From Epiperipatus broadwayi (Eukaryota > Onychophora > Udeonychophora > Euonychophora > Peripatidae), in assembly GCA_028023455.1 (NCBI GenBank), contig JAQFVV010012974.1:61001-125000 (forward strand): a stretch of 64,000 bases of DNA, given 5' to 3'. The notes under the pieces were generated by a model, which was given only the letters and a program-made list of their open reading frames with translations, ran no database searches and was not told the origin of the DNA. Below, one piece after another: positions 25,733-37,385 of this stretch. Both the position numbers and the translations under genes were made by a program. The stretch's first letter is position 1. Each line of letters begins with the position of its first letter.

Positions 25733-26900
25733 ATGACTACAGACGGCGTTATACCAAAAACACCTTCAAGCGTTTGTTTACATAAACGTCAGAGTGTATT
25801 TCACTATCTCTAACTTAATTTCCACCTTCATATCATGATTTCAAGCTATTTGCTATCATAAGTGAAGGACAGGATTAGGAAACTAGATCTAAAACACAAA
25901 CTCTGAGCGTTTAAGAAACAGTTTCTATTCAGCTTGCGAGCGTGAATTTTTTAGACACGTAATGTCTTCAAACTCAGCATCGCATGCCAGATAGCTACAT
26001 GGGTCTGATATCAGTTCAGCATCACCACATAGTAGAAATCTCTGCAATATATATCATTGCAAGAAAAGACCTCAAAGGTACATTTATGAAAAACAAAAAA
26101 CACAAATTAAAAACTTGCATATGCTTGTATTTATGACTACAGATGGCGTTATACCAAAAACACCTTCAAACGTTTGTTTACATAAACGTCAGAGTGTATT
26201 TCCTTATCTCTAACTTAATTTCCACCTTCATATCATGATTTCAAGCTATTTGCTATCGTCAGTGAAGGACAGGATTAAGAAACTAGATCTAAAACACAAA
26301 CTCTGAGCATTTAAGAAACAGTTTCTATTCAGCTTGCGAGCATGAATCTTTTCGACACATAATGTCTTCAAACTCAGCATCGCATGCCAGATAGCTACAT
26401 GGGTCTGATATCAGTTCAGCATCACCACATAGTAGAAGTCTCTGCAATATATATCATTGCAAGAAAAGACCTCAAAACTACATTTATGAAAAACAAAAAA
26501 CACAAGTTAAAAACTTGCATACACTTGTATTTATGACTACAGATGGCGTTATACCAAAAACACCTTCAAGCGTTTGTTTACATAAACGTCAGAGCGTATT
26601 ACACTATCTCTAACTTAATTTCCACCTTCATATCATGATTTCAAGCTATTTGCTATCGTCAGTGAAGGACAGGATTAAGAAACTAGATCTAAAACACAAA
26701 CTCTGAGCGTTTAAGAAACAGTTTCTATTCAGCTTGCGAGTGTGAATCTTTTAGACACGTAATGTCTTCAAACTCAGCATCGCATGCCAGATAGCTGCAT
26801 GGGTCTGATATCAGTTCAGCATCACCACATAGTAGAAGTCTCTGCAATATATATAATTGCAAGAAAAGACCTCAAAGGTACATTTATGAAAAACAAAAAA
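25733..26900 (+). repeat. Foldback satellite, left arm (about three 400-bp units)
   Basis: Units start at ATGACTACAGATGGCGTTAT at 25733, 26133 and 26533, a period of 400 bp, and differ by few substitutions. Unit landmarks: CACCTTCAAGCGTTTGTTTA, ATCATGATTTCAAGCTATTT, CTCAGCATCGCATGCCAGAT and GGTCTGATATCAGTTCAGC. The arm begins inside a (TA)n run and stops at 26900 where orientation flips. No protein is supported. Confidence 0.95.
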
Positions 26901-29900
26901 CATCTGTAGTCATAAATACAAGCGTATGCAAGTTTTTAACTTGTGTTTTTTGTTTTTCATAAATGTATCTTTGAGGTCTTTTCTTGCAATGATATATATT
27001 GCAGAGACTTCTACTATCTGATGATGCTGAACTGATATCAGACCCATGTAGCTATCTGGCATGCGATGCTGAGTTTGAAGACATTACGTGTCTAAAAGAT
27101 TCACGCTCGCAAGGTGAATAGAAACTGTTTCTTAAATGCTCAGAGTTTGTGTTTTAGATCTAGTTTCTTAATCCTGTCCTTCACTGACGATAGCAAATAG
27201 CTTGAAATCATGATATGAAGGTGGAAATTAAGTTAGAGATAGTCAAATATGCTATGACGTTTATGTAAACAAACGCTTGAAGGTGTTTTTGGTATAACGC
27301 CATCTGTAGTCATAAATACAAGCATATGCAAGTTTTTAACTTGTGTATTTTGTTTTTCATAAATGTACCTTTGAGGACTTTTCTTGCAATGATATATATT
27401 GCAGAGACTTCTACTATGTGGTGATGCTGAACTGATATCAGACCCATGTAGCTATCTGGTATGCAATGCTGAGTTTGAAGACATTACATGTCTAAAAGAT
27501 TCACGCTCGCAAGCTGAATAGAAACTGTTCCTTAAACGCTCAGAGTTTGTGTTTTAGATCTAGTTTCTTAATCCTGTCCTTCACTGACGATAGCAAATAG
27601 CTTGAAATCATGATATGAAGGTGGAAATTAAGTTAGAGATAGTGAAATACGCTCTGACGTTTATGTAAACAAATGCTTGAAGGTGTTTTTGGTATAACGC
27701 CATCTGTAGTCATAAATACAAGCGTATGCAAGTTTTTAACTTGTGTTTTTTGTTTTTCATAAATGTACCTTTGAGGTCTTTCTTGCAATGATATATATTG
27801 CAGAGACTTCTACTATGTGGTGATGCTGAACTGATATCAGACCCATGTAGCTATCTGGCATACGATGCTGAGTTTGAAGACATTACGTGTCTAAAAGATT
27901 CACGCTCGCAAGCTGAATAAAAACTGTTTCTTAAACGCTCAGACTTTGTGTTTTAGATCTAGTTTCTTAATCCTGTCCTTCACTGATAATAGCAAATAGC
28001 TTGAAATCATGATATGAAGGTGGAAATTAAGTTAGAGATAGTGAAATACACTCTGACGTTTATGTAAACAAACGCTTGAAGGTGTTTTTGGTATAATGCC
28101 ATCTGTAATCATAAATACAAGCGTATGCAAATTTTTAACTTGTTTTTTTGTTTTTCATAAATGTACCTTTGAGGTCTTTTCTTGCAATGATATATATTGC
28201 AGAGACTTCTACTATGTGGTGATGCTGAACTGATATCAGACCCATGTAGCTATCTGGCATGCGATGCTGAGTTTGAAGACATTACGTGTCTAAAAGATTC
28301 ACGCTCGCAAGCTGAATGGAAACTGTTTCTTAAACGCTCAGAGTTTGTGTTTTAGATCTAGTTTCTTAATCCTGTTTTTCACTGACGATAGCAAATAGCT
28401 TGAAATCATGATATGAAGGTGGAAATTAAGTTAGAGATAGTGAAATATGCTCGGACATTTATGAAAACAAACGGTTGAAGGTGTTTTTGGTATAACGCCA
28501 TCTGTAGTCATAAATACAAGCGTATGTAAGTTTTAACTTGTGTTTTTTGTTTTTCATAAATGTACATTTGAGGTCTTTTTTGCAATGATATACATTGCAG
28601 AGACTTCTACTATGTGGTGATGCTGAACTGATATCAGACCCATGTAGCTATCTGGCAATCGATGCTGAGTTTGAAGACATTACGTGTCTAAAAGATTCGC
28701 GCTCACAAGCTGAATAGAAACTGTTTCTTAAACGCTCAGAGTTTGTGTTTTAGATCTAGTTTCTTAATCCTGTCCTTCACTGACGATAGCAAATAGCTTG
28801 AAATCATGATATGAAGGTGGAAATTAAGTTAGAGATAGTGAAATACGCTCTGATGTTTATGTAAACAAACGCTTGAAGGTGTTTTTGGTATAACGCCATC
28901 TGTAGTCATAAATACAAGCGTATGCAAGTTTTTAGCTTGTGTTTTTTGTTTTTCATAAATGTACCTTTGAGGTCTCTTCTTGCAATGATATATATTGCAG
29001 AGACTTCTACTATGTGGTGATGCTGAACTGATATCAGACCCATGTAGCTATCTGGCATGCGATGCTGAGTTTGAAGACATTACGTGTCTAAAAGATTCAC
29101 GCTCACAAGCTGAATAGAAACTGTTTCTTAAACACTCAGAGTTTGTGTTTTAGATCTAGTTTCTTAATCCTGTCCTTCACTGACGATAGCAAATAGCTTG
29201 AAATCATGATATGAAGGTGGAAATTAAGTTAGAGATAGTGAAATATGCTCTGACGTTTATGTAAACAAACGCTTGAAGGTGTTTTTGGTATAACGCCATC
29301 TGTAGTCATAAATACAAGCGTATGCAAGTTTTTAACTTGTGTTTTTTGTTTTTCATAAATGTACCTTTGAGGTCTTTTCTTGCAGTGATATATATTGCAG
29401 AGACTTCTACTATGTGGTGATGCTGAACTGATATCAGACCCATGTAGCTATCTGGCATGCAATGCTGAGTTTGAAGACATTACGTGTCTAAAAGATTCAT
29501 GCTCGCAAGCTGAATAGAAACTGTTTCTTAAACGCTCAGAGTTTGTGTTTTAGATCTAGTTTCTTAATCCTGTCCTTCACTGACGATAGCAAATAGCTTG
29601 AAATCATGATATGAAGGTGGAAATTAAGTTAGAGATAGTGAAATACGCTCTGACATTTATGTAAACAAACGCTTGAAGGTGTTTTTGGTATAATGCCATC
29701 TGTAGTCATAAATACAAGCATATGCAAGTTTTTAACTTGTGTTTTTTGTTTTTCATAAATGTACCTTTGAGGTCTTTTCTTGCAATGATATATATTGCAG
29801 AGACTTCTACTATGTGGTGATGCTGAACTGATATCAGACCCATGTAGCTATCTGGCATGCGATGCTGAGTTTGAAGACATTACGTGTCTAAAAGATTCAC

Positions 29901-31331
29901 GCTCGCAAGCTGAATAAAAACTGTTTCTTAAACGCTCAGAGTTTGTGTTTTAGATCTAGTTTCTTAATCCTGTCCTTCACTGATAATAGCAAATAGCTTG
30001 AAATCATGATATGAAGGTGGAAATTAAGTTAGAGATAGTGAAATACACTCTGACGTTTATGTAAACAAACGCTTGAAGGTGTTTTTGGTATAACGCCATC
30101 TGTAATCATAAATACAAGCGTATGCAAGTTTTTAACTTGTTTTTTTTTGTTTTTCATAAATGTACCTTTGAGGTCTTTTCTTGCAATGATATATATTGCA
30201 GAGACTTCTACTATGTGGTGATGCTGAACTGATATCAGACCCATGTAGCTATCTGGCATGCGATGCTGAGTTTGAAGACATTACATGTCTAAAAGATTCA
30301 CACTCGCAAGCTGAATAGAAACTGTTTCTTAAACGCTCAGAGTTTGTGTTTTAGATCTAGTTTCTTAAGCCTGTCCTTCACTGACGATAGCAAATAGCTT
30401 GAAGTCATGATATGAAGGTGGAAATTAAGTTAGAGATAGTGAAATATGCTCTGACGTTTATGTAAACAAACGCTTGAAGGTGTTTTTGGTATAACGCCAT
30501 CTGTAGTCATAAATACAAGCGTATGCAAGTTTTTAACTTGTGTTTTTTTGTTTTTCATAAATGTACCTTTGAGGTCTTTTCTTGCAATGATATATATTGC
30601 AGCGACTTCTACTATGTGGTGATGCTGAACTGATATCAGACCCATGTAGCTATCTGGCATGCGATGCTGAGTTTGAAGACATTACGTGTCTAAAAGATTC
30701 ACGCTCGCAAGCTGAATGGAAACTGTTTCTTAAACGCTCAGAGTTTGTGTTTTAGATCTAGTTTCTTAATCCTGTTTTGAAATCATGATATGAAGGTGGA
30801 AATTAAGTTAGAGATAGTGAAATACGCTCTGACGTTTATGTAAACAAACACTTGAAGGTGTTTTTGGTATAACGCCATCTGTAGTCATAAATACAAGCAT
30901 ATGTAAGTTTTAACTTGTGTTTTTTGTTTTTCATAAATGTACCTTTGAGGTCTTTTCTTGCAATGATATATATTGCAGAGACTTCTACTATGTGGTGATG
31001 CTGAACTGATATCAGACCCATGTAGCTATCTGGCATGCGATGCTGAGTTTGAAGACATTACGTGTCTAAAAGATTCACGCTCGCAAGCTGAATAGAAACT
31101 GTTTCTTAAATGCTCAGAGTTTGTGTTTTAGATCTAGTTTCTTAATCCTGTACTTCACTGATGATAGCAAATAGCTTGAAATCATGATATGAAGGTGGAA
31201 ATTAAGTTAGAGATAGTGAAATACTCTCTGACGTTTATGTAAACAAACGCTTGAAGGTGTTTTTGGTATAACGCCATCTGTAGTCATAAATACAAGCGTA
31301 TGCAAGTTTTTAACTTGTTTTTTGTTTTTCA
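26901..31331 (-). repeat. Foldback satellite, right arm (about eleven inverted 400-bp units)
   Basis: Same unit as the left arm but reverse-complemented. CATCTGTAGTCAT recurs at 26901, 27301, 27701, 28100 (one change), 28499, 28897, 29297, 29697, 30097 (one change), 30498, 30876 and 31275. One unit (30498-30876) has an internal ~20-bp deletion near 30775. The array ends at 31331 in (TA)n. Frames of 66-76 residues starting MPDSYMGLISVQHHHIVE recur because the units are near identical, not because of coding constraint. Arms could fold into a long hairpin if transcribed. Confidence 0.95.
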
Positions 31332-32107
31332 TATATATATAATACAAATTAAAGAAATTTGTCATAATAGTAAAAATGAAACTACAATTGAATAATAAAT
31401 TGCTAAACATAGTAGTAAATTTTTATGATAGTTTAATAATTATAAATATAATTGTAAATTTTAGCATAGAAATTTGTAGATTTATAATGATTTAACATTA
31501 ATTCATTCACAGTTTATAAATTAAGGTCAATCAATAAAAAAATTAGTTAATTTTTTTTTTTTATTGAAGTCTCCATTGCAATAATCATTCAATAAGAAAA
31601 AAAGATTTCTCTCACTACTTATTTTATTTTGTCTTATAATTTTTTCTCTATATTTAGAAAATTAAAATATTTTTATTGTTTTTTATTTGTAAACTTATAG
31701 TCCTAACAAATCAAACCCAATTTATTAAATTCTAATATAAAATAAAGGTTTGAATACTAAAATTAAACATTGAACATTTACAAAAATTGGAACCAGAGAG
31801 AACCCTGAAAGGTCAAAATGCTGACGAGTTCAGCTAATGTACATATCTTTATATATGTAATGTTTGTGATCAATATATTAAGTTTTAGTAAAACATAGTT
31901 ATTTAAATTTTAGTTTTTTAAAGTTATAAATATATTTTTATTTAGTATTAATTTATTTCTGCAAATAACATTTAATCCAATTTTAATTATATTTATGAAT
32001 TGTGTGTATTATGTTTCTAGAAGTAATAATGATATGACACATGTATACACTACTATTAATTTACCAAAATCACACTTTCCTTTATTTTTGCCATAATATC
32101 CTATAAT
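31332..32107. other. A+T-rich intronic DNA, nothing recognised
   Basis: Nothing beyond homopolymer runs and a (TA)n at the array edge. Confidence 0.5.
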
Positions 32108-32745
32108 TACAATTTATCCAAACCACTTTAAACACTTGTTAGCAAAACTCTTTATTTGTACATATACATACATCTACATTTTGACTGACCTGCAGTCTTC
32201 TTCAGAGCTATGATATAATGAACAAAATAAAATAAAAAACATAGCTATATAATAACACCATAAAAAATTTAAAGAATAAAAAACTAAAAACAACATAAAA
32301 TATGTATATTAAAAAAAAAACTGAAATAAATAATCAAACTCAAAACAATTAATATAAATAAAATGTACAACATAAATAAAAAATAAATATAAATTATACA
32401 TGTGTATTCCTAACTTTATACATATATACATTCAAGGACAACTATTAATCTAAATATATTATCTATTTTATTATTATTAACAATCTACTAATTATCTCTA
32501 TTCTTCATAAACTTAAATTTTATGGTTAGTAACTAAAATTCTTTTAATTTTAAATCATATAATATTTTTTTTATTTCCTTACTCATTCTTTTTTTAAAAA
32601 TAATATTTTATATTTATTATTATTTCTGAATCTTTAAAACCTACAAACATTATGATCATTGAACTTCCCTAGTCTATTTTGATCTTAAAAAAAAACGTTT
32701 TTTTTTCAAAAAAATATCATATACCTTAGCTCCCTCTACTATATA
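32108..32745 (-). mobile_element. Penelope-like element flank, left outer inverted copy
   Basis: Reverse complement of about 36745-37385. Shared landmarks include AAACCACTTTAAACACTTGT, GACCTGCAGTCTTCTTCAGA and, further in, TTTCCTTACTCATTCTTTTT. The copy is interrupted at about 32745, and the rest of the same sequence resumes at about 35463. Confidence 0.75.
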
Positions 32746-35160
32746 TTATTTAAACTAAATATATATATATATTGAAACTGTAAGATTTGTATTCAAATCT
32801 TAGTTTCACCTTAGTTCTGTCATCATTCTATCTCTCACCCCTTTAGTATGAGTTTTGCATGGATTCTGACCTTGAATATCAGATTAATGCATAATAATAT
32901 ACAATATCTGTAAAGTGTTTAAATAAATAATTAAATGTTATATATGCGCACATAGTCCGATAAACTTATTTAAAAATAACGCATTGCAAGGTATTATTAA
33001 ATTGCCGTGCGTAAGTTGTATAAATTTAAATAATCCTATTAATTATTCTGATAGGTTTAAATAATATTTTAAATTATAAATAAAATCAATAATTATATTT
33101 TAAAATGAAAACATATTATTATTTAGGTCAGATCCAGGTAATACTTAAATTATAAAAATAACTAATTCTCAATTAAAATAAAGATGTTTTAAAATTCGCC
33201 TGCTAATTAAAGGCAAGTCATAGCGGGAGATGACAGAGCTAAAAAGGTATTTATAAACATATAGAAACAAAGAAAAGGGTTTGTTAAAAACACCTTTTAT
33301 AAATTACGTCATGTAAAAAGTAAAATTTGAAAAGTGGTCAGATTGAAATTCCAACCTGTATAACTATTGCATCCATGACCTAAAGGGATGTATGGCACAG
33401 ACCCGAGAGACAGCTGCATGGATGATGTATTGCTCGATGGATCCCATAGATAAGGAAACAGAGAATAAAAAGCCACAACTGATTGTATTTTTTTTGGATC
33501 AATGAAAAGTTAGAACCAGAAACGTTTATTCCAATTATACTGTTTATTATATTTCTCGCGATCCAAATTTTATATCAAGCAATGAGCCAAGAGTAGGTGC
33601 CGTGCTACGCTCCTCCGGACTGATGGCTATACAATACTAAAATCCCACAAAATGTAATAAACCTAGAATTCTGCTGCTCCCATTGAATAAATCTTCTTCT
33701 AAATGTAACTGCTGTTGAACCTGGAAACTCGGACTATCCAAACAGTGTGCACACTTAAATGAACTAAAGGTAACATGATACCCAAGATTAAAATTCGTTT
33801 TGGAACTCTAATTGAACTCTATATTTCTAAAATATTAATTTCATTTTAATTGCCACTATTATGTAATCCTAAAATTAAATCTATTTTCTGTAATAATACT
33901 ATTTATAATGAACCTCGTAAATTACTCTATCTATCATTATTCTACTTGGGTATCCAATTTTATTGTATTTGTTAAGATTATATTTCATGCCCACATGGTT
34001 TCCGAGTTGATGGTTTTTTTATATGATTCACGGAAGGGCTACCCTCTTCTGCGAGTTTAATATCATAACAGTAAATCACATCAGTTAATAGATTTCAGCT
34101 CGGGAATCATATAATACTTTTAATATGTTTTATAAATGCGAGACCTATATTATTAGTTAATGTATTTGTTAATGAGCTATCATTCATGCTAGGTTAGTTA
34201 AATCTTAAATAAAGCCATAATGTTAAGAAGAAAGGGGGGGTTAATGATAGTAAATTAAATGCTAGTTGTGTGGAGATTGGGGATAGATGTGTATAAATAA
34301 ATGCATTTGCATTAGAGTTATGAACTGCACTAGTTATTGATACATGAATTTTTATATCGCAGAAATGTAATAGAGGTACTGTCAACATTTTGCTCTTGCA
34401 CTTAAGGAGCATACAAAATATATAATAGCACTGAACCTTGTCACGTGGTCGGGGATGAAAAGGCTATGACCTCACACTGACACCGTGCTCATGACCACTC
34501 CTAAGGGCACTGACCCGATATTTGGTCAACCCTCTTCATATTCCACCAGTAATTACCTTGTCATGCAGTAGGGGATGGAAAGGCTATGACCCCATACCGA
34601 TTCCGTGCTCATGACAGACCTAGTAAATTATTAGAATAAATATTAATATTATAGGGTAAATAGGATGATAGCTTTGTGAACAAATGCACTCCTCATTAAA
34701 ATCTCGTAGCATATCTCGTAACACTCGCCATTTAAATGTGAGGCATGGGATGTAATTTATATTGATATCCAGGTAGCGTAATATGTTTGCCAATGTAAAT
34801 TAACCGCAATTAAATATTTAAATTATCTATATCCATGTCTGTGTCTGCTTAATTTTAAATAATAATTAGTATTAATCATATCAATGAATAGTATAATATA
34901 GTAGTAGTCCATAAGGTGAAATCATTAATTAGAGTCTCTTGTTTACCTGACCACCGGGCCTAGAAAATAGTGCTATTGTTATGGTAGATGCGTTGTCATG
35001 TGGGTCTTGTTGTGAATAAATTTACTATGTTTGAATAGGGTATCACAGGCCCTGAACCCACCTGTTATGCTGCCATTCAAACGTGGTGGTGGGATTTTGC
35101 AACATGTTAACAAGGCATACGTAATCTTACCATTACAATATATCCCCTTCAACTCTTTAT
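32746..35160. mobile_element. Unclassified insertion splitting the Penelope flank
   Basis: About 2.4 kb, visibly richer in G+C than its surroundings. It sits where the left flank, compared with the intact right flank, is broken. A 120-bp period is visible at 34435-34620: ACCTTGTCAC/ATG, GGGGATGGAAAGGCTATGAC, CCGTGCTCATGAC in two units. No long open frame or reverse-transcriptase motif was seen, so it may be an LTR, a SINE-like composite or a non-autonomous DNA element. Its exact ends are blurred by (TA)n. Confidence 0.5.
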
Positions 35161-35272
35161 ATATATATATTATTTATTACACTTTAACTTTTATTATTCT
35201 TATATAATTCTCATAAATTTATATTATACTGCTTTATATGTTTATATATATATATATATATATATCCCTACA

Positions 35273-35349
<77 letters not shown>

Positions 35350-35412
35350 CACTTTAACTTTTATTCTTATTCTTATATAATTCTCATAAATTTATATTAT
35401 ACTGCTTTATAT

Positions 35413-35448
<36 letters not shown>

Positions 35449-35582
35449 CCTACAACTTTATATATATATATATTATACACTTTAACTTTTATTCTTATTC
35501 TTATATAATTCTCATAAATTTTTATTATACTGTTTTATATGTAAATATTATGCTAAGTTTATTCATTTATTTATTTATTATT
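35160..35582 (+). repeat. Tandem copies of the inner Penelope flank, with (TA)n expansions
   Basis: The block ACACTTTAACTTTTATT...TTCTCATAAATTT...TATACTG(C/T)TTTATATG occurs three times (about 35180-35240, 35347-35417, 35474-35542), separated by TCCCTACAACTTTA and long (TA)n. The last copy runs on into AAATATTATGCTAAGTTTAT and is the inverted partner of 36643-36750. Confidence 0.8.
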
Positions 35583-36149
35583 TTTTTAATAAAAGCCAAA
35601 GACAAATAAGCTGGTTTATTAGTGATATTAATAAAATAGAGAATATAAAGTTTACAGTTGAGAAGGAAGAGAATAATGAAATTGCATATCTGGATATAAT
35701 GTTTCAAAAGAAATTGATAGATAAAAATGGTGTATTCAGACAAGTATTTATAAAAAGAACAATATTGGTAACAAAATAACAAGTTGGTTTTCCAACATTG
35801 ATAGGAAATATAAAATTAGTTGTCTATATTCAAGAATATACAGAGCTGCAATATATTGTTCAAAGAAAGAAGATTATAATAAACAAAAAGATTTAATAAT
35901 CAATGAGTTAAAATGAATGTTTTCCCTGTATATATAATTAAAAGAATTATTGGAAAAATAAAGTATAAGATAAATAAAAATAAAAAAAGTGAAAGAAAAA
36001 AGAAAGGTGTATATAGATATAGAGGAATAAAAACAAATAATAATATCATAGTGAATAAGTTTAACAAAATTATAAAAAAAGATTACTAAAAGATACAAAA
36101 GAATAATTAATACAAAAATAGTTCATAAAAAAGAGAAAACCTATTAAAT
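35583..36149 (+). pseudogene. Penelope-like element, C-terminal reverse-transcriptase remnant
   Basis: From about 35636 the frame reads IENIKFTVEKEENNEIAYLD, the Penelope RT block 'IKFTmE.EENg.l.FLDv'. After a shift follow SWFSNIDRKYKIS, CLYSRIYRAAIYCS and KEDYNKQKDLIINELK, matching the region after the RT core (family 'R...LCS....EE...l...L...GYP'). Stops and frameshifts are present. The 5' two-thirds of the RT are missing; the element is truncated just inside the inverted flank. Confidence 0.72.
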
Positions 36150-36494
36150 TTGGTAAATAACAAATACATAGGATATAATAAAGATAATAAAGAAATAATT
36201 AATGAAGTATATGTGATAAAATGCAAACAATGTCTAGACAGTGGGATTGATAACAAATATGTGGGAGAAACAAAAAATTCTATAAAATCAAGATCAAAAC
36301 AACATATGGCAGATAATAAATCACTGATACATATACATACAAAAGAAACAAAACACAAATTTACACAAAGTTCAATAAAAATGAGGTTACATACAGAAAG
36401 TATTAAAAAAAGGAAAATAAAAGAAGCTATATTAATAAGAAAGACAAAACCAGAATTTAATAGAGATTCTGAGATTAGGATGAGATTGGTATAG
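36150..36494 (+). CDS. GIY-YIG endonuclease domain of a Penelope-like element (partial ORF)
   Basis: A 114-residue open frame. It has EVYVIKCKQC (the 'GIY' strand with the Cys pair C-x2-C usual in Penelope), KYVGETKNSIKSRSKQHMAD (the 'YIG' strand YVGET plus the catalytic Arg-containing helix), and ends KRKIKEAILIRKTKPEFNRD, the family's closing 'R..rEai.I.k..p.lNrD.g'. In Penelope-like retroelements this domain nicks target DNA for primed reverse transcription. Its Met is not a true start: it is the C-terminal domain of a longer polyprotein whose RT part is broken just upstream. The domain itself is intact and lacks stops. Confidence 0.85.
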   Translation: MVNNKYIGYNKDNKEIINEVYVIKCKQCLDSGIDNKYVGETKNSIKSRSKQHMADNKSLIHIHTKETKHKFTQSSIKMRLHTESIKKRKIKEAILIRKTKPEFNRDSEIRMRLV

Positions 36495-36635
36495 ATATAG
36501 TTATTAAATAAGATATATAGAGGTAAATATGTAAAGAGATAATTGTTTATAAATGAGTTGTAGATGATAAAAAATGGTTAAGTTAAATAGGAGTATAAAT
36601 GTGGGTATATTTATAGGTATGACATAATAGAAAAA

Positions 36636-37385
36636 TAATAAATAAATAAATGAATAAACTTAGCATAATATTTACATATAAAACAGTATAATAAAAATTT
36701 ATAAGAATTATGTAAGAATAATAATAAAAGTTAAAGTGTATAAAATAAAAAAATATATAGGAAGATAGGGTATAAGATAATTTTTTTTAAAAAAATGTTT
36801 TTTTAAAAGATCAAAATAGACTTGGTAAGTTCAAAAATTATAATGTTTGTAGGTTTTAAATATTCAGAAATAATAATAAATATAAAATATTATTTTTAAA
36901 AAAAGAATGAGTAAGGAAATAAAAAATATTATATAATTTAAAATTAAAAGAATTTTAGTTACTAACCACAAAGTTTAAGTTTATGAAGAATAAAGATAAT
37001 TAGTACATTGTTAATAATAATAAAATAGATAATATATTTAGATTAATAGTTGTTCTTGAATGTATATATGTATAAAGTTAGGAATACACATATATAATTT
37101 ATATTTATTTTCTATTTATGTTGTACATTTTATTTTATATTAATTGTTTTATTTGAGTTTGATTATTTATTTCAGTTTATATATATATTATATTGTTTTT
37201 AGTTTTTTATTGTTTAAATTTTTTATGGTGTTATTATATAGTTATGTTTTTTATTTTATTTTGTTCATTATATTGTAGCTCTGAAGAAGACTGCAGGTCA
37301 GTCGAAATGTAGGTGTATGTATATGTACAAATAAAGAGTTTTTTTTAAAAAAGTGTTTAAAGCAGTTTGGATAAATTGTATTTAC
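36636..37385 (+). mobile_element. Penelope-like element flank, right copy (intact)
   Basis: Continuous sequence whose reverse complement equals the left inner copy (35463-35582) followed by the left outer copy (32108-32745). This shows the left side was split by an insertion. Near 37281-37306 it carries CTGAAGA, a GACTG-CAGGT-CAGTC hairpin and GAAA, a hammerhead-like layout known from terminal repeats of Penelope-like elements. An AATAAA follows at 37331. Inverted flanks are common in this class. Confidence 0.72.
37281..37306 (+). ncRNA. Hammerhead-like motif in Penelope flank (incomplete)
   Basis: CTGAAGA fits CTGANGA, stem II is GACTG/CAGTC with loop CAGGT, and GAAA follows. I could not pair a convincing stem I across the predicted cleavage site. 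The left inverted copy (minus strand, 32182-32207) reads AAAA for GAAA, again a CpG-type loss. Confidence 0.4.

Noticed and set aside
30029-31036. Recurring 66-76-residue frames beginning MPDSYMGLISVQHHHIVE
   Set aside because: They recur because satellite units are near identical. Units elsewhere in the array carry indels that break the frame, and no domain is visible.
25733-31331. Hammerhead ribozyme in the 400-bp satellite unit
   Set aside because: CTGATATCAG resembles a box only superficially; no GAAA at a suitable distance and no pairing stems.
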